A DNA stretch of 64,000 nucleotides. Origin: Adenophora triphylla var. japonica. Its lineage: Eukaryota > Streptophyta > Magnoliopsida > Asterales > Campanulaceae. Position 1 is the stretch's first letter; every line of letters begins with the position of its first letter. Below, piece by piece: positions 23,246-33,457 of the stretch. Made by a program: the position numbers and the translations under genes. The stretch is from the NCBI GenBank assembly GCA_022495995.1, contig JAFEMH010000744.1, forward strand, positions 558,001 to 622,000, read 5' to 3'. The notes beneath the pieces were generated by a model. That model searched no databases, was not told the origin of the DNA, and worked only from the letters and a program-made list of their open reading frames with translations.

Positions 23246-24407
23246 GAAGCCCTCGGCAGCGTCACTTGCAAGGCGAGTGGGGTTGTCGATAGAAAAAGGA
23301 TCCGATCGGCGAATGCCGAGACGGATTGGGTGACCAAGGTGGTCGAGTGGTGAACCTCTGGAAGGCTACCTACGTATCCGGAGGAATCAAGCCGGGCCGT
23401 AGTTCGGAACTTTGGATCCGGCGGGGAGGAAGAAGAAAGCTGGTCTCTTCTTTGGGGAAAAAGAAGAGAAAATGACCTAGGAGGTCAAGCAATTGATCCT
23501 ACTGGGGATATGCTAGAAGTGACCAAGGTGGTCGGATATCTGAACTTTTATGAGGGGCTGCTTTATCACATGAGGAGTGACAAAGAAACAGGGTGACCAA
23601 AGTGGTCGAATGGCTGGACCTTTTATAAAAGGCTACCTACGTATCCCGGAGGAATCAAGCCTTGATCGTAGTTCAAGCATCACTAGATAGTTAGGAACGA
23701 TGTCTAGGATTCTTGAGATTTTGACAATTAATGGAGGCTGTCACCTGATTGAAACTAGAGCTTACGTCACTATCGAGTGGATAGAGGTAGCTAGAGTTTG
23801 GTGAACTTGAGCATACGTCTCAATCTCTTTCGAATCAGAGATATGGGTTGCCAAAGCTAGAATGATTTAAGCATACGTCTCAATCTCTTTCGAATCAGAG
23901 ATATGGGTTGCCAGAGCATACGTCTCAATCTCTTTCGAATCAGAGATATGGGTTGCCAGAGCATACGTCTCAATCTCTTTCGAATCAGAGATATGGGTTG
24001 CCAGAGCATACGTCTCAATCTCTTTCGAATCAGAGATATGGGTTGCCAGAGTTTGAATGATTTAAGCATACGTCACTATTCGGGATAGAGGTAGCTTAAG
24101 TTGAGAGAAACTTGAGCGTACGTCACTATTCGGGATAGAGGTAGCTTAAGTTGATAGAAACTTAGCATACGTCACTATTCGGGATAGAGGTAGGCTCAGT
24201 TTAGAGTTTTGACAATTCGGAGGTTGTCACCTAGCGTTATCCCGTTATAACGGAATTAACGGAGGCGACTGGGAATAGAGCTTGATTGCTAAAGAGATAA
24301 GGGATATTTTACGAAAAGATGTTATCTTGGTTAAAAGATAACGGAAATTGCATGCCCAGTGGAAGGTCCAGGGGGCAGGATTGTAATTTACGCTCGGAGC
24401 GAATGAA
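23246..24407 (-). repeat. 3' untranslated region of E2 with tandem repeats
   Basis: There is no gene in this interval. From 23246 it has modules with gaccaaggtggtc and ctacctacgtatcc. At 23812-24050 there are five copies of a 45-bp unit (key part ctctttcgaatcagagatat), the last four in strict tandem. At 23760-24190 there are about four units with gcatacgtcactat and gatagaggtagct. The 45-bp multiple of three gives an artefactual repeated ORF. E1 has a different array at the same place. Confidence 0.75.
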
Positions 24408-24445
24408 GCGCCCGGCATGAGATGGAGAAAAAGGAGCCGTACGGC
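24408..24445 (+). promoter_or_regulatory. Paired palindromes upstream of E2 PMD gene
   Basis: A degenerate copy (gcgcccggca, 24408, following aatgaa) and a perfect palindrome gccgtacggc (24436-24445), 28 bp apart, 140-180 bp before the PMD ATG. The counterpart in E1 is 41456-41494. Confidence 0.45.
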
Positions 24446-24586
24446 TAGAGACCTGTTTTTCAGATTATTTAAAACAGGTTTGAACGGGCATTGGGCATTA
24501 TTGCCGCCCAAGCTGCCGAGGAAGAGAGAGAGAAAGGAGAGAATTTCTTCAAAATTCTTCAATTCCCTTTGCTTCTATCGATTGGA

Positions 24587-27189
24587 ATGGATCCGGAGGG
24601 CAATCCCATACCGAGGCAAGCAAGAAGGAACATCTCCGCGGCTGCGAGAAGGAGGAGAAAGGAGCTCGTTCGGACGGAGAGGAAGTATGACTTCCTTACG
24701 CCTCCATCGGAGCTTTACCGGGGAGAAGGGAGCATAAATCAACGAACCCGCGATCGGTTGGGGTAAGCATTCTTAATTTGCTCAATTCCGATGATTTTGC
24801 TTGAATTTTGAATGATTTAGGGCTTGACCCGAATTTTAGGAATTTTCTAGGATTTTTGAATGACTTTGAGACATTGATGAATAACCTATAAGGCTAAGAA
24901 TATGCAATGTGCAATTTGTTTGACAAAAATAATGGGAATGACCCACTTTTTTTTCTCACAAATAAAGTAAGAATGAAAAAAATGTCTAAAGTGAGACGGA
25001 GTTCTTGCATGTGCTAGAACTAGGTCAAAATTTTGAGAAAACATGATTTTGGAAGATGAAAAGGATTCATGCATGCCATTTTTGAAAGAATAATGCTTAT
25101 GTGCAAAAAATTGTGAAAATTGTGATTTTGTGTTTTAGGAAAGCAATGGGACTTGACATGACGCATTTCAAGTGATGAAAGACGCTTTTTTGATGCAAAT
25201 AATGCTAGAAAAACTTTTGTGAATGCTTTTCTTTTGAAAACATGTGCGCTTTTGTGAATATATGCATTTTTTTTTTTTTTGAAAATGATGAATGATTGAC
25301 ACATTTTTTTTTGTTGTGCTTGTCTACAGGAGAACAAGTCTAGAGGACCATCGGAGATAGCAGTTAAGCTTTGGCAGAGGATGCCGGATTTTGAGAAGAA
25401 TGGGGTGAACCCCAAGAATTTGGTGAGGGCTACCGGCCTGGATTCGTTCGTCGAGGCTATCGGCAGGGTGTTCACATCACCTCTAAGAGCAAGGGCTTGG
25501 TCCAGGCCCTTTCTTAGTTCTGGTGGGATAGTACCCATAGCTTTCACAGGCAGGGAGAGGCGCGGTGACTCCTGCCGATTTCACGGCTATTGCGGCCTAC
25601 GGTTCACCGGGAGGCCCGTGACTTGGAGAGACCACATTACAGCTGAGGATTTTCCGGGCTTTGGTCGGGTTTGAGCTGATTCCCAAGGGGCTGGGATGGA
25701 GACGCGGAACGTCGAGGTGGCGGTTCGAGACTTGCATGCGAGAACTTTCTTTGCTAATGATGTGGCCCTTGCCCGGCTGGCTAGAGCATTCATATGGTTG
25801 ATGCTATCAGTCACTATCTTTGCTAATTCTGGGACGCTGGCCATGACTTGCCTCCTCGACTCTTTGGAGGATGTGGATGGGATAGGGACGGTCTCTTGGG
25901 GAGAGGCCGGATTGGCGGAGCTCTACTTCTCGTTGGACATGTACAGTCGGAACAAAGCTGCTTCCATGGACTGCTTCTCATTTGCCCTTGAGGTAGTCTC
26001 CTTTCTTTTCTCTTTTCTCTTTTCCTGTCTTGAGACTTTTATGAGAGAGAGAATGACCTTTTGATGTTTTGGACATGCAGGCCTGGTTTTGTGAGGTGAT
26101 CGGGTTCTTTCCTTGGAACCAGCAGAGTGATGTCACCATCTTCCCTGCTATGGTTCGCTGGAGGGGAGATGCGAGAGATAAATTCACGGGGAAGACCCGG
26201 ATTACCTTCGATTACAAAATGGTGAGGCCAGTCATCAACAGAGATGGGCATGACGGAGTGGACTTCTACCCTTGGGGCAGGTATCCGGAGATTTTGCTGG
26301 GAGATGCCATTGATGTGACGAGGCAGAGGAGGTGGCTCACTGGGCTGACATGTGATGTCATTTACTTGGGGGACCGTTTCTCGAGGCAGCATGGCCATGT
26401 CCCTCCATTGGACGCCATTACTCCTCAGGATCCTCCAGCACGGATGCTGCAGCCCAGGGATTGGCCAGAGGATGAGATAGCGAGGTACCAGGCAGGCGTG
26501 GCTGCAGAGGAGTACTTTGACATGGACACCCCCTACGCTGTGTTTGTGGAGCAGCGCCTGAGGACGCCACAGAAGCTAGTGAAGCTGGCGGTCACTCAGG
26601 GATATGGGGAGGATGAGCCTACTGACCCGCCGATCCCTCCTGCGCATCTGTCCTACGTGGTCCATGGAGTGCCGAGGAGGATGAGGATACCTGTCCCCGA
26701 TGCTAGGGAGCCCCAGTACACCTTGCCGCCTGACAGCACTGTAAGTATACTTTTAGGGTCCTTCCCTCTTCAGCTTTCAGATTTTACTGCTTTTTGCAAT
26801 TTTTTGAGATTTTCTGAGATTTTTCTCTTCTTTTTCTCAGGTTCCAGCTCGCACTTACGATAGATTGGTCAGGCAGAATAGGGGCTGGAAGGACATGTGC
26901 CGGTCTCTTCTGAGGAAGCTGGCCTGCGCTTCGAAGGCGGCAGCGGATGCACAGGAGCCTGGGCGCAAGAGACGGCACGTCGGGGGCACAGCGTCTACCT
27001 CATCGGCCTCGGAATACTCTTCCAGTGCCATGCCTCGGGGGCGGGGACCCAACGCTGACATTCTGGCGGTGGCGAGTACGGGCACGATAATGTCCATTTG
27101 TCTGACGTGAGCGACCAGGAGGACTTGATGAGGGAGGCTAGCATCTATGAGTTGAGTAGCGATGAGGAGGAAGAAGAATCGGAGGCCTA
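24587..27189 (+). pseudogene. Antisense plant mobile domain (PMD) gene of E2
   Basis: Four exons with clean GT-AG introns: exon 1 24587-24762 (MDPEGNPIPRQARR..., basic); intron 24763-25329; exon 2 25330-25992; intron 25993-26080; exon 3 26081-26740; intron 26741-26840; exon 4 26841 to about 27189, Ser- and acid-rich. Exons 2-3 carry the PMD/aminotransferase-like fold region (LTPADFTAI-type motif, FTGRPVTWRDHIT, ISWGEA-type motif, WDxxxFP-like parts). Compared with E1, exon 1 is a base short and exon 2 has frameshifts around 25470-25690; exon 4 also shifts near 27105. It is therefore inactive as written. PMD proteins act in plant gene silencing and are also carried by transposons; the role here is unknown. 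Confidence 0.75.
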
Positions 27190-27542
27190 GGAGGTCTCTA
27201 GAATAGATTTGGAACAAAACAAACAATTTACAATTTTTTATGCACACTTTGTTTATTTTTTGCTTTATTTGGGCGCCGATGGGGCGAAAACATTGTATTT
27301 ACGTTTTATTTGCTTTTCTAATTCATGCTTTTTCAATTTGCATATTATCTGAGCCTTGGGGCGACTTTTTGCTTGGAATTGGGGCTGAAACTGGGTCAAA
27401 AATGATTTATAATGGTGTATAAATGCTTGAATGGCTTCTGGATATGTTTTTGTACAGGTTTTGGTTGAAAAAGTGGGGTGAAAACTCCCTTGGGCAGCAA
27501 CTTTGGTTGCTGCAGAATTTTTTTCTGCAGAGGGCTAATGTA

Positions 27543-27583
27543 GCCGTGCGGCATGGCCTTGAGGGCAAATGAAGCCGTGCGGC
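27543..27583 (+). promoter_or_regulatory. Paired palindromes upstream of E2 DUF7745 gene
   Basis: Two perfect gccgtgcggc motifs (27543-27552, 27574-27583), 31 bp apart, about 140 bp before the DUF7745 ATG. Each follows aatgtag or aatgaag, as in the LTR. Confidence 0.55.
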
Positions 27584-27721
27584 TCACAGTTCTGTCTGAA
27601 CTGGTTATTTTCTGAATAAAAGCAAGGCTTGGCCATTTCATTTCATTTTCACTCTAGACTTGTCCCAATTGTTCCCAGAGCATATTTTGGACCTAAAAGC
27701 ACCATCTTTGATCACTTTGCG

Positions 27722-29224
27722 ATGGAGAAGCCCGTCAGATTGCAAAGGGGGAAGCGAGACCATTTTCTATCCGGTCTTCAATCTTGGGCGAGACATAACT
27801 TCCAAAATCACAAGGGACTGCTTGATTCTTCCTTCAAGATCAAGTCTTTATGGCATTTGAGGGATCTCCCGCCCGATTGGGACCTGTTGAGAGCCGCAGC
27901 AAAGTTCTGGGACGTCCGGAGACATGTTTACTGCTTTTCTTACAACGAAATCGTCCCAACGCACGAAGACTTCAGAGCCTTGATTGGGGGTCCCGAGACT
28001 GAGGCTATATCTATTCCGCTGATCGGAGACGTGCCGGTGGTGGTAAAGCTTGCATCTTTTCTGCAGATTCCTCTGGGAGAGGCTGAGAGGATGATGGTAG
28101 CCCCGGATAGGATTGACCTTTCTGATATCCCGGGCAGGTTTGGGTCTCCAGATATGGCTGCGACCACGGTGGCTATGGATGCTTTCATTCTTTGCGTATT
28201 CTCTGTTCTGTTCACTGCTGAGTCCGTGGGGATCTGTCATAGTGGCCTCTTGGACATGGTCAGAGACTGCAGGGCTGGGAAGGATATTGTCCCGCTGGTT
28301 TTGGGAGAGACATTTCATGGGATCGACAGGATGGCTCGGGGAGACCATTTCATGAGGTCCGGGAGTCCGGCTATGTTGACTTTGTGGCTGCAGGAGAGGC
28401 TCGGGGCTTTGCCTGGGGCTTTGCCGACTCAGTGCCCTTGGGTGATTTCTCGGAGAGGTGCGCCTAGGCAGCAGGAACAGGGTAGCTGGGAGCTGATGAT
28501 GGCTAGGCTATCCACTTCGGACATCCGTTGGTGGATACCTCATTGGAGGTTGCAGACCAGGAGGATATTTCAGGAGTCTTATGTTGTGAGGGTTCCAGGA
28601 TTCTGCTGGTCATCCTTTTATATACCCTGCTTGGTATCCAGGCAGTTTGGGGCTTTACAGGAGCCATTGAGTGACTGGGAGGACATCCGGACCATGGAGG
28701 TGGTGTCATTGGACATGAGGGATCCAGCCAGCTTCTCTTTCTTCTCGAGGGCTTGGACACATACTGCTTTCCCACCCAGGGCTATCTTCAGGAGCAGGAA
28801 GAGCACCATCTTGACCACTGTCTACTTGGACTGGTACGAGAGGGAGATGGGAGCGACTCAGGTCATCTTGGAGGAGAGACGTCGAGCTTTATTGGGGGCT
28901 GACCACGACTCGAGTAGGACTCTGAGGGAGACTGAGGCTAAGGCGAGTTGCCATAACCAGTCAGGTGACTTGGTCAGAGATATGGAGGCTCGGTACAAGA
29001 GGTTGTCCGAGGTCGCTCCTTTGACTGAGGCTCAGAGGGAGGAGGTACGGACTCGTGCTCGTATAGAGAGAGCGCTTATTGACACGGGGTTGGTGGAGGC
29101 TCCAGTGAGGATACCAGAGGTCGGGATGAGGGATACCGACATCATAGACAAAAAGAGGAAGAAGACTCGACGGGGCCGAGGAAAAGGGAAGAAGACCAAA
29201 GAAGACTCAGCGAATGACGACTGA
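27722..29224 (+). CDS. DUF7745 protein, antisense cargo of E2
   Basis: An intact single-exon ORF of 500 aa from the ATG at 27722 (MEKPVRLQRGKRD). An in-frame ATG at 27629 would add 31 residues, but E1's homologue aligns from 27722. The body shows the DUF7745/PMD-like pattern of retroelement-borne plant proteins: a FWDVRRHVYCF motif, PTHEDFRALIGGP, a hydrophobic helix (AFILCVFSVLF), ETF and TLWLQERLG. The C-terminus is basic with KKRKKTRRGRGKGKK, a likely nuclear signal. It is antisense to pol and follows the PMD gene in the same direction. Biochemical role unknown; family identity is from memory. It is the best-preserved cargo ORF in the window. Confidence 0.75.
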   Translation: MEKPVRLQRGKRDHFLSGLQSWARHNFQNHKGLLDSSFKIKSLWHLRDLPPDWDLLRAAAKFWDVRRHVYCFSYNEIVPTHEDFRALIGGPETEAISIPLIGDVPVVVKLASFLQIPLGEAERMMVAPDRIDLSDIPGRFGSPDMAATTVAMDAFILCVFSVLFTAESVGICHSGLLDMVRDCRAGKDIVPLVLGETFHGIDRMARGDHFMRSGSPAMLTLWLQERLGALPGALPTQCPWVISRRGAPRQQEQGSWELMMARLSTSDIRWWIPHWRLQTRRIFQESYVVRVPGFCWSSFYIPCLVSRQFGALQEPLSDWEDIRTMEVVSLDMRDPASFSFFSRAWTHTAFPPRAIFRSRKSTILTTVYLDWYEREMGATQVILEERRRALLGADHDSSRTLRETEAKASCHNQSGDLVRDMEARYKRLSEVAPLTEAQREEVRTRARIERALIDTGLVEAPVRIPEVGMRDTDIIDKKRKKTRRGRGKGKKTKEDSANDD

Positions 29225-29794
29225 CAGATCTTTTCTTAGGATTCCCTTATTGCCATTTTGCAAACACATTAGTTTATTTAGGCATTTTATTGTATTTTAG
29301 ATCTTTGTAGCAGGTTAGCAGAGTCAAGAGGTAGACCGTGCTTGAACTCATCAAGAAGTTTTTAACTTGTAATGAACAAGAAATATTATTTTAGAAATTA
29401 GTCAAGACACATTTCATGGAAATTCAAATGTCTTTTTTTTTTATTGATCAGGACATATTTCATGGAAACTTAATCGTCCTTTTTATTGTTTAGACCGAAC
29501 CATATATGGCTGCCTACGTTCCCCTTTTACAAGAAAGGCTAAGGGGCTCAGGTCTACGTAGTTCATTCTGGTGAACTAATTTTTTTCATGTGCAGCCCTG
29601 TTTTTTGCCTAGACCGCCCTTTTTGGGGTTTTCAGCCTAGCTGGGCATTACTCTTTTTGCACTAAGATTTTTTTCTTCTTTTTTTTTTTTATATGTGCAA
29701 CCCTGTCTTTTGCCTAGACCGCCCTTTTTGGGGTTTTCAGCCTAGCTGGGTATTACTCTTTTTGCACTTTTTTTTTTTATTATTTTTTTTTCTT
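29225..29794 (-). repeat. Spacer between E2 DUF7745 and pol, with duplicated motif
   Basis: A non-coding region where pol and DUF7745 meet tail to tail. It includes two copies (29590-29665 and 29700-29770) of the motif with ttgcctagaccgccctttt and agcctagctggg(c/t)attac, each followed by a T/A-rich run. It is the inverse of 18250-18435 in E1. Confidence 0.55.
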
Positions 29795-31306
29795 TTAGAT
29801 ATAGTATCTTTTGAGCTTATCACCGTTGACTGGGTGGACAAAGGGATTGCCATCCAAGTCTGCAAGCTTCATGGCTCCTCCCGATAGTATCTTCTGCACC
29901 ACATAAGGGCCGATCCAAACGGGTTCCCATTTTCCCAGGGGGTTGTCTCTGGTAGGGGGCTTTACTTTCAGCACTAAGTCACCCTCTTTGATGTCTCTGG
30001 CCTTGACCTTTTTATCAAACGCTCTGGCCATTCGCCTCTGGTAGGCTCGGGTGTGTTCCATGGCTTTTAGCCTTCTCTCGTCAAGCAGGGCTAACTCATC
30101 ATGCCGGCTGCGCAACCATTCTACTTCATTGACACTGTTTTCCAGGAGGACCCTTAATGACGGGATTTCCAACTCCACTGGTAACACTGCTTCCATCCCA
30201 TAGGTTAAGGCAAAAGGAGTTTCTCCTGTGGCTGTCTTGACAGACGTTCTGTAGCCCCAGAGTGCTAGGTGCAGCTTTTCGGGCCAATCACGACCACGGG
30301 TGGCCATCTTCCGGATGATCCGCTCGAGTGTCTTATTAGCAGCTTCCACAGCTCCATTGGTCTGAGGTCTGTACGGGGACGACTTGTGGCGAGTAACTCT
30401 GAATTCTGACAGCAGTCTATCGCAGTCTCCTTCGAAGTGTGATCCATTATCAGAAATGATCTCGTTGGGCACCCCATATCTGCACATTATGTTTTCTTTG
30501 ATGAACTGGGCCACTTTTCTGGAAGTGAGGACCTTGTAGGACTTGGCCTCTACCCACTTGGTGAAGTAGTCGATGGCTACCAACACGAACTCGTGCCCAT
30601 TGCTTCCTGTCGGGGCTATTTTCCCTATCACGTCAATGCCCCAAGTTGCAAACGGCCAAGGAGTCGTCATGCAGTACAGGTCATGAGGTGGGAGATGGTT
30701 GAGGTTGGCAAACCGCTGGCACTTGTCGCAGGTTCGGACGTGCTGGACGCAGTCTGTCTCCATGGAGATCCAGTAGTAACCCATTCTGAGGATCACTTGC
30801 ATCAGGGCTCTGGCATTCATGTGAGGACCGCAAGGACCATTGTGGACTTCGGTCATCAACTCTCTGGCTCTTTCTTGAGTGACACATAAGAGGAGTGGTC
30901 CTTGATAGCGTTTCTTGTACAGGTTGCCTCCTAGGATGACATAATGGGAGGCCAACCTTTTCAGGGCTCGCAAGCTTTTGGCTCTGACACCTTCTTTTGG
31001 TCTACCTTCTTCGTCTCTGAAAGCTGACTCTCCGTCTTTGAGGAATTGGTAAATCTGATTGTACCAAGGTTCCTTTATGGGCTCGGGTCCCAGGTCCACT
31101 TCACAACAGAAGGCTGGGGCTTCTCTTCTACCCACTCTGAAGGGCTTTATGGCTTTTCCCTCGGGGATCTCTACCAATGAGGCTAGAGTAGCTAGGGCAT
31201 CTGCGAATCTGTTCTTTTCCCTCGGCAAGTAGTGGAAAGTCACTTCTCTGAACTGTCCAGTCAACTCCTCCATATGGGCATGATACCGTTGCAGATTAGG
31301 GTCCAC
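29795..31306 (-). CDS. pol: pol of E2, C-terminal part: end of second RNase H and integrase
   Basis: 503 codons open. The first part (NRFADALATLASL) supplies the last acidic residue of the archaeal-type RNase H. The integrase follows: an HHCC-type zinc part (H..H in HNGPCGPH, then CDKC) and the D-D-E core (GIDVIGK; ISDNGSHFEGD; TNGAVEAANK), then a C-terminal domain ending LKRYYI. It joins cDNA to host DNA. In the ancestral element this was one polyprotein with the upstream ORFs; here a short deletion near 31338 separates it from the RNase H segment. Confidence 0.85.
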   Translation of the reverse strand: MDPNLQRYHAHMEELTGQFREVTFHYLPREKNRFADALATLASLVEIPEGKAIKPFRVGRREAPAFCCEVDLGPEPIKEPWYNQIYQFLKDGESAFRDEEGRPKEGVRAKSLRALKRLASHYVILGGNLYKKRYQGPLLLCVTQERARELMTEVHNGPCGPHMNARALMQVILRMGYYWISMETDCVQHVRTCDKCQRFANLNHLPPHDLYCMTTPWPFATWGIDVIGKIAPTGSNGHEFVLVAIDYFTKWVEAKSYKVLTSRKVAQFIKENIMCRYGVPNEIISDNGSHFEGDCDRLLSEFRVTRHKSSPYRPQTNGAVEAANKTLERIIRKMATRGRDWPEKLHLALWGYRTSVKTATGETPFALTYGMEAVLPVELEIPSLRVLLENSVNEVEWLRSRHDELALLDERRLKAMEHTRAYQRRMARAFDKKVKARDIKEGDLVLKVKPPTRDNPLGKWEPVWIGPYVVQKILSGGAMKLADLDGNPFVHPVNGDKLKRYYI

Positions 31307-31338
31307 AGTCTTCCACTTGTTGGAGACTTGGTTGATGA

Positions 31339-31833
31339 TCAGGAGTCTCCGTAAACTTCGAGCTCCTTGACATTTCTTTCTAAGGCGGCCTCCAAACCAG
31401 CAATGCAGGCTTCATACTCGGCGACATTGTTCGTGGCAGGAAAGTTCAACTTGAGGGCTATGGGGGTATGCTCATCTTTCGGATCGACCAATAGCATTCC
31501 TACACCATTTCCTCTTTTGTTAGCGGCTCCGTCAAAGAACAATTGCCATCTATTCTCAGGCTCAACTGCAAAGATCCCTTCATCTGGGAATTGGGGTTCA
31601 GGCCCTCTATCTTCATTACTGGGGAAGTTCGCCAGGTGATCTGACAATGCTTGACCCTTGATGGCCTTTCTGGTCACATAGTTGATGTCGTATTCTGCCA
31701 AGAAGAAGGACCACTTCGCTAAACGCATCGAGAGGGAAGGCTTGTCAAAGATGTACTTGATGGGGTCCATTTTCGAGACCAAATTCACATGGTGGGCTTG
31801 CATATAATGCTTCAATTTGCCGACTACCTGCAC
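31339..31833 (-). CDS. pol: pol of E2, second (archaeal-type) RNase H segment
   Basis: Open from the RT-RNase H connection to a second RNase H: FFDGAANKRGNGVG (first Asp), AEYEACIAGLEAAL (Glu) and VYGDS (Asp). The last acidic residue lies in the next frame (29795-31306). An extra RNase H between the normal RNase H and the integrase is the hallmark of the Tat lineage. The frame breaks at both ends: upstream near 31840-31930, and downstream at 31338, where bases are missing relative to E1. Confidence 0.8.
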   Translation of the reverse strand: MQVVGKLKHYMQAHHVNLVSKMDPIKYIFDKPSLSMRLAKWSFFLAEYDINYVTRKAIKGQALSDHLANFPSNEDRGPEPQFPDEGIFAVEPENRWQLFFDGAANKRGNGVGMLLVDPKDEHTPIALKLNFPATNNVAEYEACIAGLEAALERNVKELEVYGDS

Positions 31834-33457
31834 GCCATCCTGCAGGTCTTTTCACATGCTGAGTAATTGAGCTCACTCCCCTGTAGCTTCCCTGACAAAG
31901 TAAATGGCATTTTCTACCCGAGAGTCTTTCTTTTCCCTGAGCAAGCATAGCCCCAACCGCCGTGTCTGAAGTGAGATAGAGCAGAAGAGGCTTCTGTCTA
32001 TGTGGGGGGCATAGTACCGGGGGATGTACTAAGTATGCCTTGATCTGGTCAAAGGCATCTTGGCATTCTTCGGTCCATTCTGTGTCCACATTCTTCTTCA
32101 TGAGCTTGAAGATGGGCTCGCACATAGTGGTCAACTGATTGACGAAACGGTCGATGTACTGCAATTTACCCATGAAGCTCTTGACTTCTGTCTGGGTTTG
32201 AGGTGGCTTCATATCCATGATGGCTTTGATCTTTCGGGGGTCAACTTCTATACCTCGCTCCGTGACCATATACCCAAGCACTTTTCCCCTTGTCACTCCG
32301 AAGGTGCATTTGGCAGGGTTTAGTCTCATGGAATGTTGTCTCAACCTCTCAAAGAATTTTCGTAGGTCAACAAAGTGCTGCCCACCCTCTCCTTTGGAGT
32401 GTATTATCATATCATCTACGTAAACCTCAATCTCCTTGTGGATCATGTCATGAAAAAGCGCGGTCGCTGCCCTTTGGTAAGTAGCCCCGGCATTCTTGAG
32501 CCCGAATGGCATTACTGTATAACAGTAGGTTCCCCATGGTGTGGTGAAGGCTGTCTTTTCCTGGTCTTCCTCGGCCATCTTGATCTGGTTGTAGCCTGCA
32601 AAACCATCAACGAAGGATTTGACTTCGTAGTTGGCAGTGGAGTCCACCAGGATGTCTATGTTTGGCAGAGGGTAGTCGTCTTTGGGGCTGGCCTTGTTCA
32701 GATCTCGGAAATCCACACAGCAGCGCACCTTCCCATTGGCCTTGGTTACGGTCACGATGTTGGACAACCATGTCGGGTATTCAATGACTCTGATGAACCC
32801 TACCCGCAGTAGCTTCTCAATTTCTTCTTTGACCTGTAGAGACCATTCCGGCTTAATCTTTCTCAGTTTCTGCTTTACTGGCTTAGCATCTGGTGCTAGA
32901 GGGATTCTGTGTTCTACTATCGAACTGTCTAAACCCGGCATATCCTTGTATGACCATGCAAACACGTCGACGTATTCTCTGAGCAGCTCGATCAATCTGT
33001 CCCTTTCAACCCCCTGGAAGAAGCTTCCAATCTGTGTCTCTTTAGGTTCCTCAATAGTACCCAAGTTCACACTTATCAAAACCTCCTCGGCAGCTTGGGC
33101 CCGGTTTTCCTCTTTTTCTGAAACCTGCTTAAAGATTTCTTTAATGTATTGTTCGTTTAGTGTGTTTGCATCTTGTTCAAATGATTCATTATTAACTGTT
33201 GTTAAGTTTTGAGTTAATTTATCATTTGTTAAGTTGGCAATAAGAGGATAATCAGAAAGATTTGTCATTTCATTCAAAATAAGGGGAAAGATGACATCGA
33301 TTACATTTTCATAATCCTCAGGCGTGAGGCCTTCGGATGACTCAGAGGACTGGAATTCAAAGATTCTTGACTCGACTGAACAGACGCTACCGACTCTGGA
33401 CCCTACACTACTTATTGACTCGAGGGTGGCTTGACAAAGGTTGGGCTGGGATCTCAC
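31745..33457 (-). CDS. pol: pol of E2: reverse transcriptase and first RNase H
   Basis: An open frame of 570 codons. RT motifs: [58 protein letters not shown] and the catalytic YVDDMI. Then comes the thumb/connection and a degenerate first RNase H (LLLYLTSDTAVGAML). The last 60 or so residues are out of frame after about 31930. The N-terminal 90 residues before RT are acidic and unassigned. The frame differs from gag, so expression would need a frameshift or a repair of a mutation. No aspartic protease motif precedes RT. Confidence 0.85.
   Translation of the reverse strand: MRSQPNLCQATLESISSVGSRVGSVCSVESRIFEFQSSESSEGLTPEDYENVIDVIFPLILNEMTNLSDYPLIANLTNDKLTQNLTTVNNESFEQDANTLNEQYIKEIFKQVSEKEENRAQAAEEVLISVNLGTIEEPKETQIGSFFQGVERDRLIELLREYVDVFAWSYKDMPGLDSSIVEHRIPLAPDAKPVKQKLRKIKPEWSLQVKEEIEKLLRVGFIRVIEYPTWLSNIVTVTKANGKVRCCVDFRDLNKASPKDDYPLPNIDILVDSTANYEVKSFVDGFAGYNQIKMAEEDQEKTAFTTPWGTYCYTVMPFGLKNAGATYQRAATALFHDMIHKEIEVYVDDMIIHSKGEGGQHFVDLRKFFERLRQHSMRLNPAKCTFGVTRGKVLGYMVTERGIEVDPRKIKAIMDMKPPQTQTEVKSFMGKLQYIDRFVNQLTTMCEPIFKLMKKNVDTEWTEECQDAFDQIKAYLVHPPVLCPPHRQKPLLLYLTSDTAVGAMLAQGKERLSGRKCHLLCQGSYRGVSSITQHVKRPAGWRAGSRQIEALYASPPCEFGLENGPHQVHL

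Noticed and set aside
23857..24088. Repeated 15-residue ORF on both strands
   Set aside because: It is a by-product of a 45-bp tandem repeat, a multiple of three; no start context or homology.
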